Source: Chloroflexota bacterium (GTDB lineage: Bacteria > Chloroflexota > UBA11872 > VXOZ01). Taken from it: 64,000 bases of DNA. The translations under genes and the position numbers were made by a program. The notes beneath the pieces are model-generated. The model was not told where the DNA came from. It saw only the letters and a program-made list of their open reading frames with translations, and ran no database searches. The stretch's first letter is position 1, and the number at the start of each line of letters is the position of its first letter. Below, piece by piece: positions 26,006-33,498 of the stretch. Where the stretch lies: the NCBI GenBank assembly GCA_012270555.1, contig JAAXIC010000033.1:1-64000 (forward strand), written 5' to 3'.

Positions 26006-27709
26006 CTATTCCTGCAGTGTCGCCAAGCGCCGGCGCAAGTCGAGTTCCGGCGTCTGCCACGGATCGACACGCACGTCGAGCAGCACCGGGCCTGCGGTTG
26101 TAAAAGCCGTGTGCAGCGCCGGGCCAAGCTCGGCAGGCTCCCTTACAGACAAGCCTTCACAGCCAAAGCCCCGCGCAATCATGGCAAAGTCGGTATCGGG
26201 AAAGTCCACTTCCTCGTAGTCCGCGCTGTAGTTCAGCATCTCGGAGATCTTGCTGTAGCCCAGGCAGCTATTGTTTAGCACAACCACAGTTATGTCTAAA
26301 CCGTACTTGGCGAGTACAGCCAACTCGCCGATGGCGTAGGTCACGCTGCCGTCGCCCACCACGACTACTATCTTGCCTTCCGGCTGCGCAAAGCGCGCGC
26401 CAATCGCCGCCGGAACGCCAAAGCCCATCGTCGCCAGACCGCGTGGAAACAGGAAGCGCTGACCGCCGCGCAGCGCGCGCAGGTATGTGCCCACCCAGCC
26501 TACAGAGAAACTCGCGTCAGAGACGACGATGTCCTCAGGATTTAGCCGCACTTGGATGTGGTGCATGAGATGTTGGGGGCGGATGGGCGTTCCCACATCG
26601 TTCATTTCCGCCTCAATCACGTCTTGCCACTGCCTCTTGAACACGTTCACCTGATCGAGCCACACGCCCCGCTCCGGTCGGCAGTCCGCACACGCAGCCG
26701 CCAGCGCCTCCAGACCCGCGCGCGCATCGGCCACCATGCCCGCCTCGACCGGGAAAACCTTGCCAACCTCTGCCGGGTCAACGTCTAAGTGCACCACAGT
26801 CTGCGTTTCCGTGGGCTGGGTCCACGCCGACGTGACTTGCTGCGAGGATTTCATGCCCACCAGAAAGACCGCGTCGGCGGCGGCCACCACTTGATTCGCG
26901 GCCTCGGAGCCGTACTGTCCACCCATCACGCCTATAGCCAGAGGATGATCGTCGGGAAAGACCCCTTTTCCAGAAATAGTGGTAGCCACCGGAATCTGAA
27001 GCTGTTCCGCCAAACTGCGGAGGGCATCCCACGCTTGGGAAAGCGCCACGCCGCCACCTGCCACCAGGACGGGGCGTTCAGCGTTCTCAAGCACACGCGC
27101 CACGTCTGCTACGTCTGCCGGGTCCGGATGGGCGCGCCAAGCCGGAAAGCGACCGGCGCGTGGACTGCTCACCACCTTGACCGCGCTTTCGTCCCAGTCC
27201 TCTTTGAACACGTCCGCCGGAATATCGAACACCACCGGTCCCGGCCGGCCCGCAGAAGCAAGCTGGAAACTGTAGCGCACGGTATCGGGCAAAGAATTCT
27301 GGGTGGTGACGCGAAACGTCCCTTTCGTAAGCGGCGTAAAGGGAGATACCTGCTCCACGCCCTGCGCCGTGCAGCCCCGCTCATTCCACACCATCCAATC
27401 GCGCGGCGCGTTACTCAGAATCCCCAGCACGGGAATCGAGGAGTTATAGGCTTCAGCCATACCTGAGGGCAGCTTGAGCACACCCACACCAAACGCGGCA
27501 TCGCAGACGCCTACCTTGCCGCTTACGCGCGCATAGCCGTCGGCGGCATAAGCACTGGAGCGCTCGTCACGCACGGCGATGTGCTGCGCCTTGCCCCTGC
27601 GGCGGTGCAGCGCATCGTTGAGCGGATAGCCCTGCCCGCCAATAGCGCCAAAAACGTGCTCCACGCCGTGGGCAATGAGCAGTTCCGCGAGCAAGTCTCC
27701 GGTGTTCAT
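26006..27709 (-). CDS. Thiamine-diphosphate-dependent enzyme, acetolactate-synthase-like
   Basis: This 567-residue three-domain ThDP enzyme has catalytic E49 (RDERSSAYAADGYAR), a central domain with GGGVALSQAW, and the ThDP/Mg2+ motif starting GDGSVTYAIGEL and ending VVVLNN. It belongs to the acetolactate synthase/benzoylformate decarboxylase/oxalyl-CoA decarboxylase superfamily. Lack of a regulatory subunit and of ilvC nearby argues against an anabolic role. ATG at 27709 follows AAGGG; an upstream start at 27748 adds 13 atypical residues. The substrate is not assignable. Confidence 0.85.
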   Translation of the reverse strand: MNTGDLLAELLIAHGVEHVFGAIGGQGYPLNDALHRRRGKAQHIAVRDERSSAYAADGYARVSGKVGVCDAAFGVGVLKLPSGMAEAYNSSIPVLGILSNAPRDWMVWNERGCTAQGVEQVSPFTPLTKGTFRVTTQNSLPDTVRYSFQLASAGRPGPVVFDIPADVFKEDWDESAVKVVSSPRAGRFPAWRAHPDPADVADVARVLENAERPVLVAGGGVALSQAWDALRSLAEQLQIPVATTISGKGVFPDDHPLAIGVMGGQYGSEAANQVVAAADAVFLVGMKSSQQVTSAWTQPTETQTVVHLDVDPAEVGKVFPVEAGMVADARAGLEALAAACADCRPERGVWLDQVNVFKRQWQDVIEAEMNDVGTPIRPQHLMHHIQVRLNPEDIVVSDASFSVGWVGTYLRALRGGQRFLFPRGLATMGFGVPAAIGARFAQPEGKIVVVVGDGSVTYAIGELAVLAKYGLDITVVVLNNSCLGYSKISEMLNYSADYEEVDFPDTDFAMIARGFGCEGLSVREPAELGPALHTAFTTAGPVLLDVRVDPWQTPELDLRRRLATLQE

Positions 27710-27787
27710 GCGTGTTTCCCTTCTTCTCTGAAGCGGCGTATTGCTCACTCAAGCGCACCTGTTTGCATTTCCCATTCGGTCGCACTT

Positions 27788-27829
27788 CATTTCCGTTGCA
27801 CTTCGACAAGCTCAGTGCGAACGGAAATG
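27788..27829 (+). repeat. Family B hairpin, copy 3
   Basis: Arms CATTTCCGTT (27788-27797) and AACGGAAATG (27820-27829) pair perfectly around CTTCGACAAGCTCAGTGCG. The core matches copies 1, 2, 4, 5 and 6, but the arms differ. Confidence 0.8.
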
Positions 27830-28050
27830 ATCGAATCCCACTTGAAGTGCACCGCACCCACATGGGGCGAGCCGAATACTACCGGCTCGCGCCCAACAAA
27901 CTTACTGGCAAGATTACCGTATATTGCTGACCGCGCGCGAGCCATGTGTTGTCATTACGTTGCCGTAGCAGGCATTCGATTGCAGCACTGTCTATAATTC
28001 TGATGATTAAGTAATCACGAAGGCGCTACTATATGGAATAGCAGACTGGT

Positions 28051-28090
28051 CATCCGTTCGTACTGAGCTTGTCGAAGTGCGAATGGAAGT
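28051..28090 (-). repeat. Family B repeat, copy 4
   Basis: This is the core in inverse orientation (TACTGAGCTTGTCGAAGTG, about 28061-28079) with imperfect arms CATCCGTTCG and CGAATGG. It forms an inverted pair with copy 3 upstream of the DgoD-like gene. Confidence 0.75.
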
Positions 28091-28162
28091 TGTGCGCCAC
28101 GATTCCCGGACAATTCCTGTGACTTTCCTCAACCCCACTCTAAGAAGAGGAGCACCATTGCC

Positions 28163-29302
28163 ATGAAGATTACTGCCGTCAACGCGCTGCCTATCGACCG
28201 GTATCTTTTCGTGCAGATCGAGACCGACGCCGGCATTACGGGACTGGGGGAGTCTGGCACGTGGGGACATCTGGAGGCGTCGCAAGCCGCGCTGGAGAAA
28301 TTCGCTGTTTACTTGGTCGGTGAAGACCCCGGCCGCATCGAACACCACTGGAACGTGATGTACCGCACCGCCCACTTCCGAGGCGCGGCGATCATGGGTG
28401 CGCTTTCGGCGATTGATATCGCGCTCTGGGACATCAAGGGTAAGCAGCACGGCGTGCCCGTCTACGATCTGCTGGGCGGCAAATGCCGCGACAAAGCGCG
28501 AGTCTACTACCACGTCTATGGGCGCACCATCGCGGAGCAGGTACAAGGTTGCGTGGAGGCGCGGGACAAGGGCTTTACGGCCGTGGGGCACCTCAACCCG
28601 TTGCTCGATGAAGGTCGCGACGTACCCTTCTTCAAGACCCACGCCGCCAGGATTGGCGAAGCCGCCGATAACGTACGGCAGTATCGCGAGGCCGTCGGCA
28701 CCGACGTTGATCTCTGCATCGAGATTCACCGGCAGTTGACACCCGCCGAAGCCGTCGTCCTCGCGCGCAGCATCGAGCCGTACCACCCCTACTTCTATGA
28801 GGATCCCACGCTGCCCGACAGCTTCGATGCCATGGCGCAAATCGCGGACAAGATTGGCATCCCCATTGCCACCGGCGAGCGACTGCACACGCTCCACGAA
28901 TTTCAGATGCTCCTCACCCGCGGCGCCGTGCAGTACGTGCGCCCCGACGTCTGTCTGGTCGGCGGCATCTCAGGCGCCAAGAAGATTGCGGCGTTGGCGG
29001 AGGCGCACTACGTGGGCGTGGTGCCGCACAACCCGCTCTCGCCGGTCAGCACCGCCGCCTGCCTGCAAGTTGCCGCCTGCATTCCCAACTTTGCCATCCA
29101 AGAATACCCCATCGGCGAAGACCGGCCACCAAAGAGCGAAATCGTGCAGACCGCCGCGCAGTGCGAGCAGGGCTTTCTCATTATTCCGGATGCGCCCGGC
29201 ATTGGCATTGAACTCATGCCTGACGCCGCCGCGAAGTATCCGCCCGTGCCGCGTCCTACGGGCGCGCGCCTCCACGTGGATGGCAGCGTGGTGGACCAGT
29301 AG
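28163..29302 (+). CDS. Enolase-superfamily sugar-acid dehydratase, D-galactonate-dehydratase-like
   Basis: This 379-residue mandelate racemase/muconate lactonizing enzyme family protein has metal ligands E187 (CIEIHR), E213 (YEDPT) and E239 (TGERLH), acid H189 and base H289 (VVPHNPLSP). The spacing 26/26/50 is the same as in E. coli DgoD (183/209/235/285), which has Asp at the first position. Dehydration of an aldonate is therefore likely, but the exact sugar is open. The start ATG at 28163 has AAGAGGAG upstream. Confidence 0.85.
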   Translation: MKITAVNALPIDRYLFVQIETDAGITGLGESGTWGHLEASQAALEKFAVYLVGEDPGRIEHHWNVMYRTAHFRGAAIMGALSAIDIALWDIKGKQHGVPVYDLLGGKCRDKARVYYHVYGRTIAEQVQGCVEARDKGFTAVGHLNPLLDEGRDVPFFKTHAARIGEAADNVRQYREAVGTDVDLCIEIHRQLTPAEAVVLARSIEPYHPYFYEDPTLPDSFDAMAQIADKIGIPIATGERLHTLHEFQMLLTRGAVQYVRPDVCLVGGISGAKKIAALAEAHYVGVVPHNPLSPVSTAACLQVAACIPNFAIQEYPIGEDRPPKSEIVQTAAQCEQGFLIIPDAPGIGIELMPDAAAKYPPVPRPTGARLHVDGSVVDQ

Positions 29303-29349
29303 ACTCGCGGTCGTCATGCGTTCGCGCGGTGGTCTAGGAATTTTGCGAG

Positions 29350-29748
29350 ATGAATCGGATGTATGTCAGAAAGGCAGCAGGAGACGTGCTGCGGGTAGCA
29401 TGTGCGGTAGTTCTTGCTCTCTGGATACTAGCCGGACTCTCTGCCTGTGGTCCAGGAGGTATTGCCGAGATCGAAGTCCGCATTAACAACATTTCCCAGT
29501 TCGACTTTATTGAGGTAAGCGTCGCCGACCAGTCCTTCGGCGACATCGCCGCCGGTGGCAGCAGCGACTTTGTCATAGTCACGACACGCTTCGGTTACGC
29601 AGTCGTCAAACTGACGGCAGACGGCCGCAAAGTGACAGGGCAAACCCTGAATATGGGGGCCAAACGCTTCACCTACGAGATCGACGTCGTAGACCTCTTG
29701 GCAGGTCAATTGGCCATCGACGTGGTGCCGGAAGAAGATCCCGCTTGA
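29350..29748 (+). CDS. Small lipoprotein of unknown function
   Basis: This 132-residue protein has a basic N-terminus, a hydrophobic signal (about 16-30) and lipobox LSAC with C33 lipidated. The mature part is a short beta-rich domain of alternating hydrophobic strands (IEVRINNI, FIEVSVAD, YAVVKLTADG). No family is recognised. It follows the DgoD-like gene by 47 bases and may share its transcript. It converges with a PHP gene. Confidence 0.65.
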   Translation: MNRMYVRKAAGDVLRVACAVVLALWILAGLSACGPGGIAEIEVRINNISQFDFIEVSVADQSFGDIAAGGSSDFVIVTTRFGYAVVKLTADGRKVTGQTLNMGAKRFTYEIDVVDLLAGQLAIDVVPEEDPA

Positions 29749-29817
29749 GATAGCCATCTGGGCAGAGGCCGGCGCTACTTATCTGTGCGATACCTGCACC
29801 GACCAACACGCCTCAGC

Positions 29818-30465
29818 CTAGCGGAAACGCGAACGCAGTTTCGCCCAACGCGTGAAAGCGTGGACGAACCAGGAACTTTGCCGCTTGACCAAGCGTCCCT
29901 CGCGCAGGGATTCGAGGAATGTCTGCGGCGAATCGAAGTCTGGCATTTCCACGTAGGCGCGGCCCAACTCATGGGCCGTGTGAGAATCGCTGCCCGCCAC
30001 CGGTATGAGGCCGTGCTCAGCGGCCAGCAGGTCTGCGCGCCGGTTGTCCCGCGCAAAAGCCGTGCGCGCGTTGAAGACCTCTATTATGTCGACTTCCGCC
30101 AACACCCGCCGTAAGGCCTCTTCCGTGAGGCGCGATCGCCGGAAGCGGTCGAAGGGGTGGGGGATCATCACCAGTCCTTGCTGGTCGCGGATGTGCCGGA
30201 TCGTCTCCTCCGGCGTGAGGCCGCGGGCGATCTCCTCCTGCAGGAAAAGACCGATGATCTCACCCTCGCACGTCCTCACCTCGCTCCCCACGATCACGCG
30301 CAGCGGCGCCCAGTCCCGCAGCGCGATTGCTCCGGCGATAGTGTTGTGATCAGTCACCGCCACACAATCGATGCCCGCGCGCTGCCAGCCTTCAACAGCG
30401 TCTTCCAGCCCGAGTTCAGAGTCCGAAGAGTACTCCGTATGAGTATGCAGATCGACGCGCACCAT
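29818..30465 (-). CDS. PHP-domain phosphoesterase
   Basis: This protein of about 215 residues has the N-terminal PHP motif DLHTHTEYSSDS (H7, H9), then TDHNT, GSEV, PHPFD and GSDSHTAHELG, which together supply the multi-metal site. The family hydrolyses phosphate esters such as nucleoside 3',5'-bisphosphates or histidinol phosphate. ATG at 30465 is chosen because the longer form adds 21 atypical residues. A second PHP protein is encoded at 61.7 kb. Confidence 0.85.
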   Translation of the reverse strand: MVRVDLHTHTEYSSDSELGLEDAVEGWQRAGIDCVAVTDHNTIAGAIALRDWAPLRVIVGSEVRTCEGEIIGLFLQEEIARGLTPEETIRHIRDQQGLVMIPHPFDRFRRSRLTEEALRRVLAEVDIIEVFNARTAFARDNRRADLLAAEHGLIPVAGSDSHTAHELGRAYVEMPDFDSPQTFLESLREGRLVKRQSSWFVHAFTRWAKLRSRFR

Positions 30466-30543
30466 TGCTTCTCTTTCCCGAGCCCGGCTCGTCATTCCTA
30501 TGAAAAATAACACGACGGGCTCCGTCATTCCTGTAGGTGTTGA

Positions 30544-30756
30544 GTAATTCGTTGACAGAATCTCCTGTCCACTAGACAGCGTTGGCAGTCCATGTCATTC
30601 CGAGCGCAGCGAGGAATCTAGTGCCATACTCTACACAGTCTGTAGCCCCAGCACCCTAGATTCCTCACTGCGCTGCGCTCCATTCGGAATGACATGTGCT
30701 GCGGTCATATACCACGGTAACCACCGATCTTTCTCCCAAATCTGTCAACGAATTAC
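30544..30756. mobile_element. 213-bp MITE-like nested inverted-repeat element
   Basis: The ends are a perfect 16-bp inverted repeat, GTAATTCGTTGACAGA (30544-30559) and its complement (30741-30756). Inside is a second inverted repeat, CATGTCATTCCGAGCGCAGC (from 30591) against GAATGACATG ending at 30696, with CTAGATTCCTC/GAGGAATCTAG in the middle. There is no coding capacity. A TGA near both ends could be a short target duplication, but this is weak. The structure resembles a non-autonomous mobile element; no cognate transposase is in the window. Confidence 0.6.
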
Positions 30757-30768
30757 CTGACATTTACA

Positions 30769-30815
30769 ATTCCCGCGAAAGCGCGCCCCCGCACGGGGGC
30801 GCGGAATCCATCTTC
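30769..30815 (-). repeat. Family C repeat, copy 1
   Basis: It reads ATTCCCGCGAAA, then a GC hairpin GCGCCCCCG/CGGGGGCGC region, then GGAATCCATCTTC. The same order occurs in the APH-type kinase gene at 55.8 kb and, inverted, at 42.5 kb. Confidence 0.8.
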
Positions 30816-30853
30816 AATGTTCAGCCTCAAACACTCACCCACGAGGATCCCGA

Positions 30854-30887
30854 CCCTCACCCTAGCCCTCTCCCAGAGGGAGAGGGG
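30854..30887 (-). repeat. Family A-like repeat overlapping the 3' end of galE
   Basis: CCCTCACCCTAGCCCTCTCC then AGAGGGAGAGGGG, in inverse orientation to copy 1. Read on the minus strand it encodes the last residues of GalE (VPSPSGRGLG) and its TGA stop. Confidence 0.8.
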
Positions 30888-32026
30888 ACAGAGCCATAGC
30901 CGTTGGGGTGCCGCTGCAGCCAGTCCCACGCGCTGGCGATGATGGTCTCCAGGTCCGAGTACGCCGGTTCCCAGCCCAGCTCGCGACGGGTCTTATCGGC
31001 ACTGGCGAGTGATGCCGGGGCGTCGCCGAGACGCCGAGGACACTCCCGCACCGGTATCGGACGGCCGGTCACACGGCGGGCCATCTCGATCACTTCCAGG
31101 TTAGTCGCACCCCGCTCACTGCCGATGTTGTAGATAGTGACCCTGCCCGATCCGTCGTTCCCGCGAGGTGAAACTCCTGCGTCACCCCGTTCGGCAAGGA
31201 ACGTATCCCCTCTCCCTTGAGGGAGAGGGTCAGGGTGAGGGTGAATCCGCGCAGTCCGGCCCGATCCCACTGGACTGGCAGCGCTCTGCGATGGTCCCCG
31301 CAGACGGGATTCCATCTCTTCAATCGCCAGCCGGTGCGCCTGCGCCAGATCCCGCACGTGAATATAGTCCCGGCTCGCGGTGCCGTCGCGGGTCGCGTAG
31401 TCCGTACCGTAGAGATCAAGGTGCGGCCGCGCTCCCTGTGCCACTTGCAGCACGATGGGGATGAGGTGACTCTCCGGTCGATGGTCTTCCCCATACCTGG
31501 CAGTAGCGCCCGCGGCGTTGAAGAACCGGAAGACGGTAGCCGCCATCCCGTGCGCTTGCGCGTACCACTGGATGATGCTCTCCACCTGGCGCTTGCTCTC
31601 ACTGTAAGGATTGAGCGGATCAATCGGATGATCCTCTTCAATCGGTAGTGTTTCCGGCGTGCCGTAGACGCCGGCGGTGGATGAGAACACGATGTGCGGC
31701 GCCTTTGCCGCAAGCATGGCATCCAGGACATTCAGGGTATGGGCGGCATTGTTGCGGAAGTACTTGCCCGGATCATGCATCGATTCGCCCATCTGGATGT
31801 AGGCCGCCATGTGCACGACAACGTCCGGCGCAGCGGCGCACATTGCCTCCCGCACGCCGGCGGCGTCCGCCGTATCACCGCAGACAAGCCCTGCGCGCGG
31901 ATCGACGGCCGCCCGGTGTCCGGTCGCGAAGTTATCAAAGACGAGGACATCGTGCGCGTTATCCAGCAGCAACTCGGTGACGACGCTGCCAATATAGCCC
32001 GCGCCGCCGGTAACAAAGACCTTCAC
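30857..32026 (-). CDS. galE: UDP-glucose 4-epimerase with an in-frame repeat-derived insertion
   Basis: It interconverts UDP-glucose and UDP-galactose with bound NAD+. It has GGAGYIG (7-13), S115/S116 (FSSTAGVYG), Y141 and K145 (YSESK), and RDYIHVRDLAQAH. Residues about 239-294, between the RLAIEEM helix and the RVTIYNIGS strand, are a 56-residue stretch translated from genomic repeats (IHPHPDPLPQGRG and flanks). The last 10 residues and the stop also come from a repeat. Without these, the length is about 324, normal for GalE. All catalytic motifs are intact, so activity is plausible but untested. Confidence 0.88.
   Translation of the reverse strand: MKVFVTGGAGYIGSVVTELLLDNAHDVLVFDNFATGHRAAVDPRAGLVCGDTADAAGVREAMCAAAPDVVVHMAAYIQMGESMHDPGKYFRNNAAHTLNVLDAMLAAKAPHIVFSSTAGVYGTPETLPIEEDHPIDPLNPYSESKRQVESIIQWYAQAHGMAATVFRFFNAAGATARYGEDHRPESHLIPIVLQVAQGARPHLDLYGTDYATRDGTASRDYIHVRDLAQAHRLAIEEMESRLRGPSQSAASPVGSGRTARIHPHPDPLPQGRGDTFLAERGDAGVSPRGNDGSGRVTIYNIGSERGATNLEVIEMARRVTGRPIPVRECPRRLGDAPASLASADKTRRELGWEPAYSDLETIIASAWDWLQRHPNGYGSVPSPSGRGLG
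31151..31315 (-). repeat. Composite repeat cassette inside galE
   Basis: It contains a family C-like part (GTTCCCGCGAGG near 31156), the family A core CCCTCTCCCTTGAGGGAGAG (31208-31227) followed by GTCAGGGTGAGGGT, and a second family C-like end (ACGGGATTCCAT, 31304-31315). Total length is about 165 bases, a multiple of three. It lies wholly within the galE reading frame. Confidence 0.8.
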
Positions 32027-32163
32027 CTACACACGCTCCATGGACTTTCTCAGACGCCCGTATTGGCCGAACCCGATCAGGAGTGCAGACCGTTGATTTG
32101 CCGCGAACCCGCTTGTGAACGGCCGCACCGTCGTGCACTTGGATGCCCCAGCAGCGCACTACC

Positions 32164-32207
32164 TGGATTCCTCGGTTTCCCAACCGCGCTTCCGCCGGAA
32201 TGACGGC
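32164..32207 (+). repeat. Family C-like repeat upstream of galE
   Basis: TGGATTCCTCGGTTTCCCAA then CGCTTCCGCCGGAATGACGG matches the ends of the copy at 42.55 kb, but the middle hairpin differs. It lies in the 254-base gap between galE and the MFS gene, which holds nothing else recognisable. Confidence 0.6.
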
Positions 32208-32280
32208 TGATTTCGCGGCTGCCTCCCGATTTAATGCTAGCGTGATTTCCCTACCGGCATCAAACCAAACGCAACTCTTT

Positions 32281-33498
32281 TCACCGCTCTCTATCCACAT
32301 CAGGGTAAGGAAAGCGGCGTCGAAACGCGGAATACAAGCCAAAGCCACCCAAGAGAAGTATCCCGTCAACCAGAAAGACTCCCGACAGCGAGAGTGAGGC
32401 CACCAGGCCGCTTGCCACCCGACCGGCGGCGGTGCCGCCTAAGCCAACGCTTGTCAACAATCCAAACCCGGCGCCGCGCCGTTCCGGCGGCACGAACGGC
32501 TCAGCCGCCGTATACACCAATGCCGGAATGGTGCCGGTGAAGAGCGAGAGCAGGGGACGAAAGACGAGCAAGTGCCAAAGCTGACTGGCAAAGAAGAGCG
32601 GCACGCATACAATTGCCCCGCCGATGAGGCCCGGCAGCACGGCGATATGCGCAAGACGGGTTGGCACCACCCGCCCGATGAAGGCGTTTGCCGCTACGTA
32701 CGTCGCCGCGCTCAGGGCGGTAATCAGTCCGACGATTACTGCTACTTGGTCCGGCGCCACATCCAGGTGCTGCAGGTAGAGGGGAATGATCGGCAGCGTG
32801 CTGCCTTCCGCATAGAACGAAACCAGCAGCAAGAGCGAAAGCATCGCCATCTGCGGCTGCGCGAAGATCATCTGCCAGGGCGAGCCGTTGCCGGTTTCGG
32901 TACGTTTCGACGTAAGCTGCTCGGTGCTGGGGTACCAGAACGCCACAATAGCCGTGGCGACCCAAAATACCACGCCGGCCATCACAAAGGCCGCTTTCAA
33001 GCCCAACACCGACGCGACAGCGCCTCCCATGGCCGGCGCGACAATGAGCGCGCCGAAATTCACCATCTGCAGCCAGCCGAAGGCCCGCACCATATCTTCG
33101 CGGGGCGCGTGTTCGGCAATGGCGGCGGCGAAGAACGTCCAGTACACCCCGCAAAAGCCAAACAACATGCGGCCGATCAAGAGGTGCCAGGGGCTCGTCG
33201 CCAGCGCCAAGGCGGCAATGGTGAAGCCACCGAGACCAAGGCCGATCAGGGCCATTGGCTTCAAGCCGATACGGTCGCCAAGCAGACCGAGGTAGGGTAC
33301 GGATAGTGTAGACGTAAGCGGCGTAATCGCCAGCAGCACGCCGCTCCAGCGTGCGGCCTCGCCGACGTCAGATATGCCCAACTCCGCCATGTAGAGCGGT
33401 ATGAACGGCATGAACGCCGGCACACCGAGTTGGGCGGTGAATGCCGCGAGAAGGACCGGGAAGAGGCGCCGTTGCCAGGATGTCACTAGCGGGGGCAT
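32281..33498 (-). CDS. Major facilitator superfamily transporter
   Basis: This 405-residue protein has about 12 predicted transmembrane segments in two halves. The first-half loop GLLGDRIGLKPM matches the MFS GxxxDRxGrr motif, and PERRGAGFGLLTS is the related second-half motif. It resembles drug/sugar efflux permeases. The substrate is unknown. It is downstream of mazG, overlapping its 3' end by 13 bases, so the two are probably co-transcribed. Confidence 0.85.
   Translation of the reverse strand: MPPLVTSWQRRLFPVLLAAFTAQLGVPAFMPFIPLYMAELGISDVGEAARWSGVLLAITPLTSTLSVPYLGLLGDRIGLKPMALIGLGLGGFTIAALALATSPWHLLIGRMLFGFCGVYWTFFAAAIAEHAPREDMVRAFGWLQMVNFGALIVAPAMGGAVASVLGLKAAFVMAGVVFWVATAIVAFWYPSTEQLTSKRTETGNGSPWQMIFAQPQMAMLSLLLLVSFYAEGSTLPIIPLYLQHLDVAPDQVAVIVGLITALSAATYVAANAFIGRVVPTRLAHIAVLPGLIGGAIVCVPLFFASQLWHLLVFRPLLSLFTGTIPALVYTAAEPFVPPERRGAGFGLLTSVGLGGTAAGRVASGLVASLSLSGVFLVDGILLLGGFGLYSAFRRRFPYPDVDRER

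Larger units (their letters stand above)
27710..28162. other. Divergent intergenic region with two inverted family B repeats
   Basis: This 453-base gap holds no gene. It carries two family B elements in opposite orientation (listed separately) and CTGTCTATAAT with TATAAT at 27993-27998, a possible -10 box for the DgoD-like gene, though no good -35 is visible. Confidence 0.45.
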
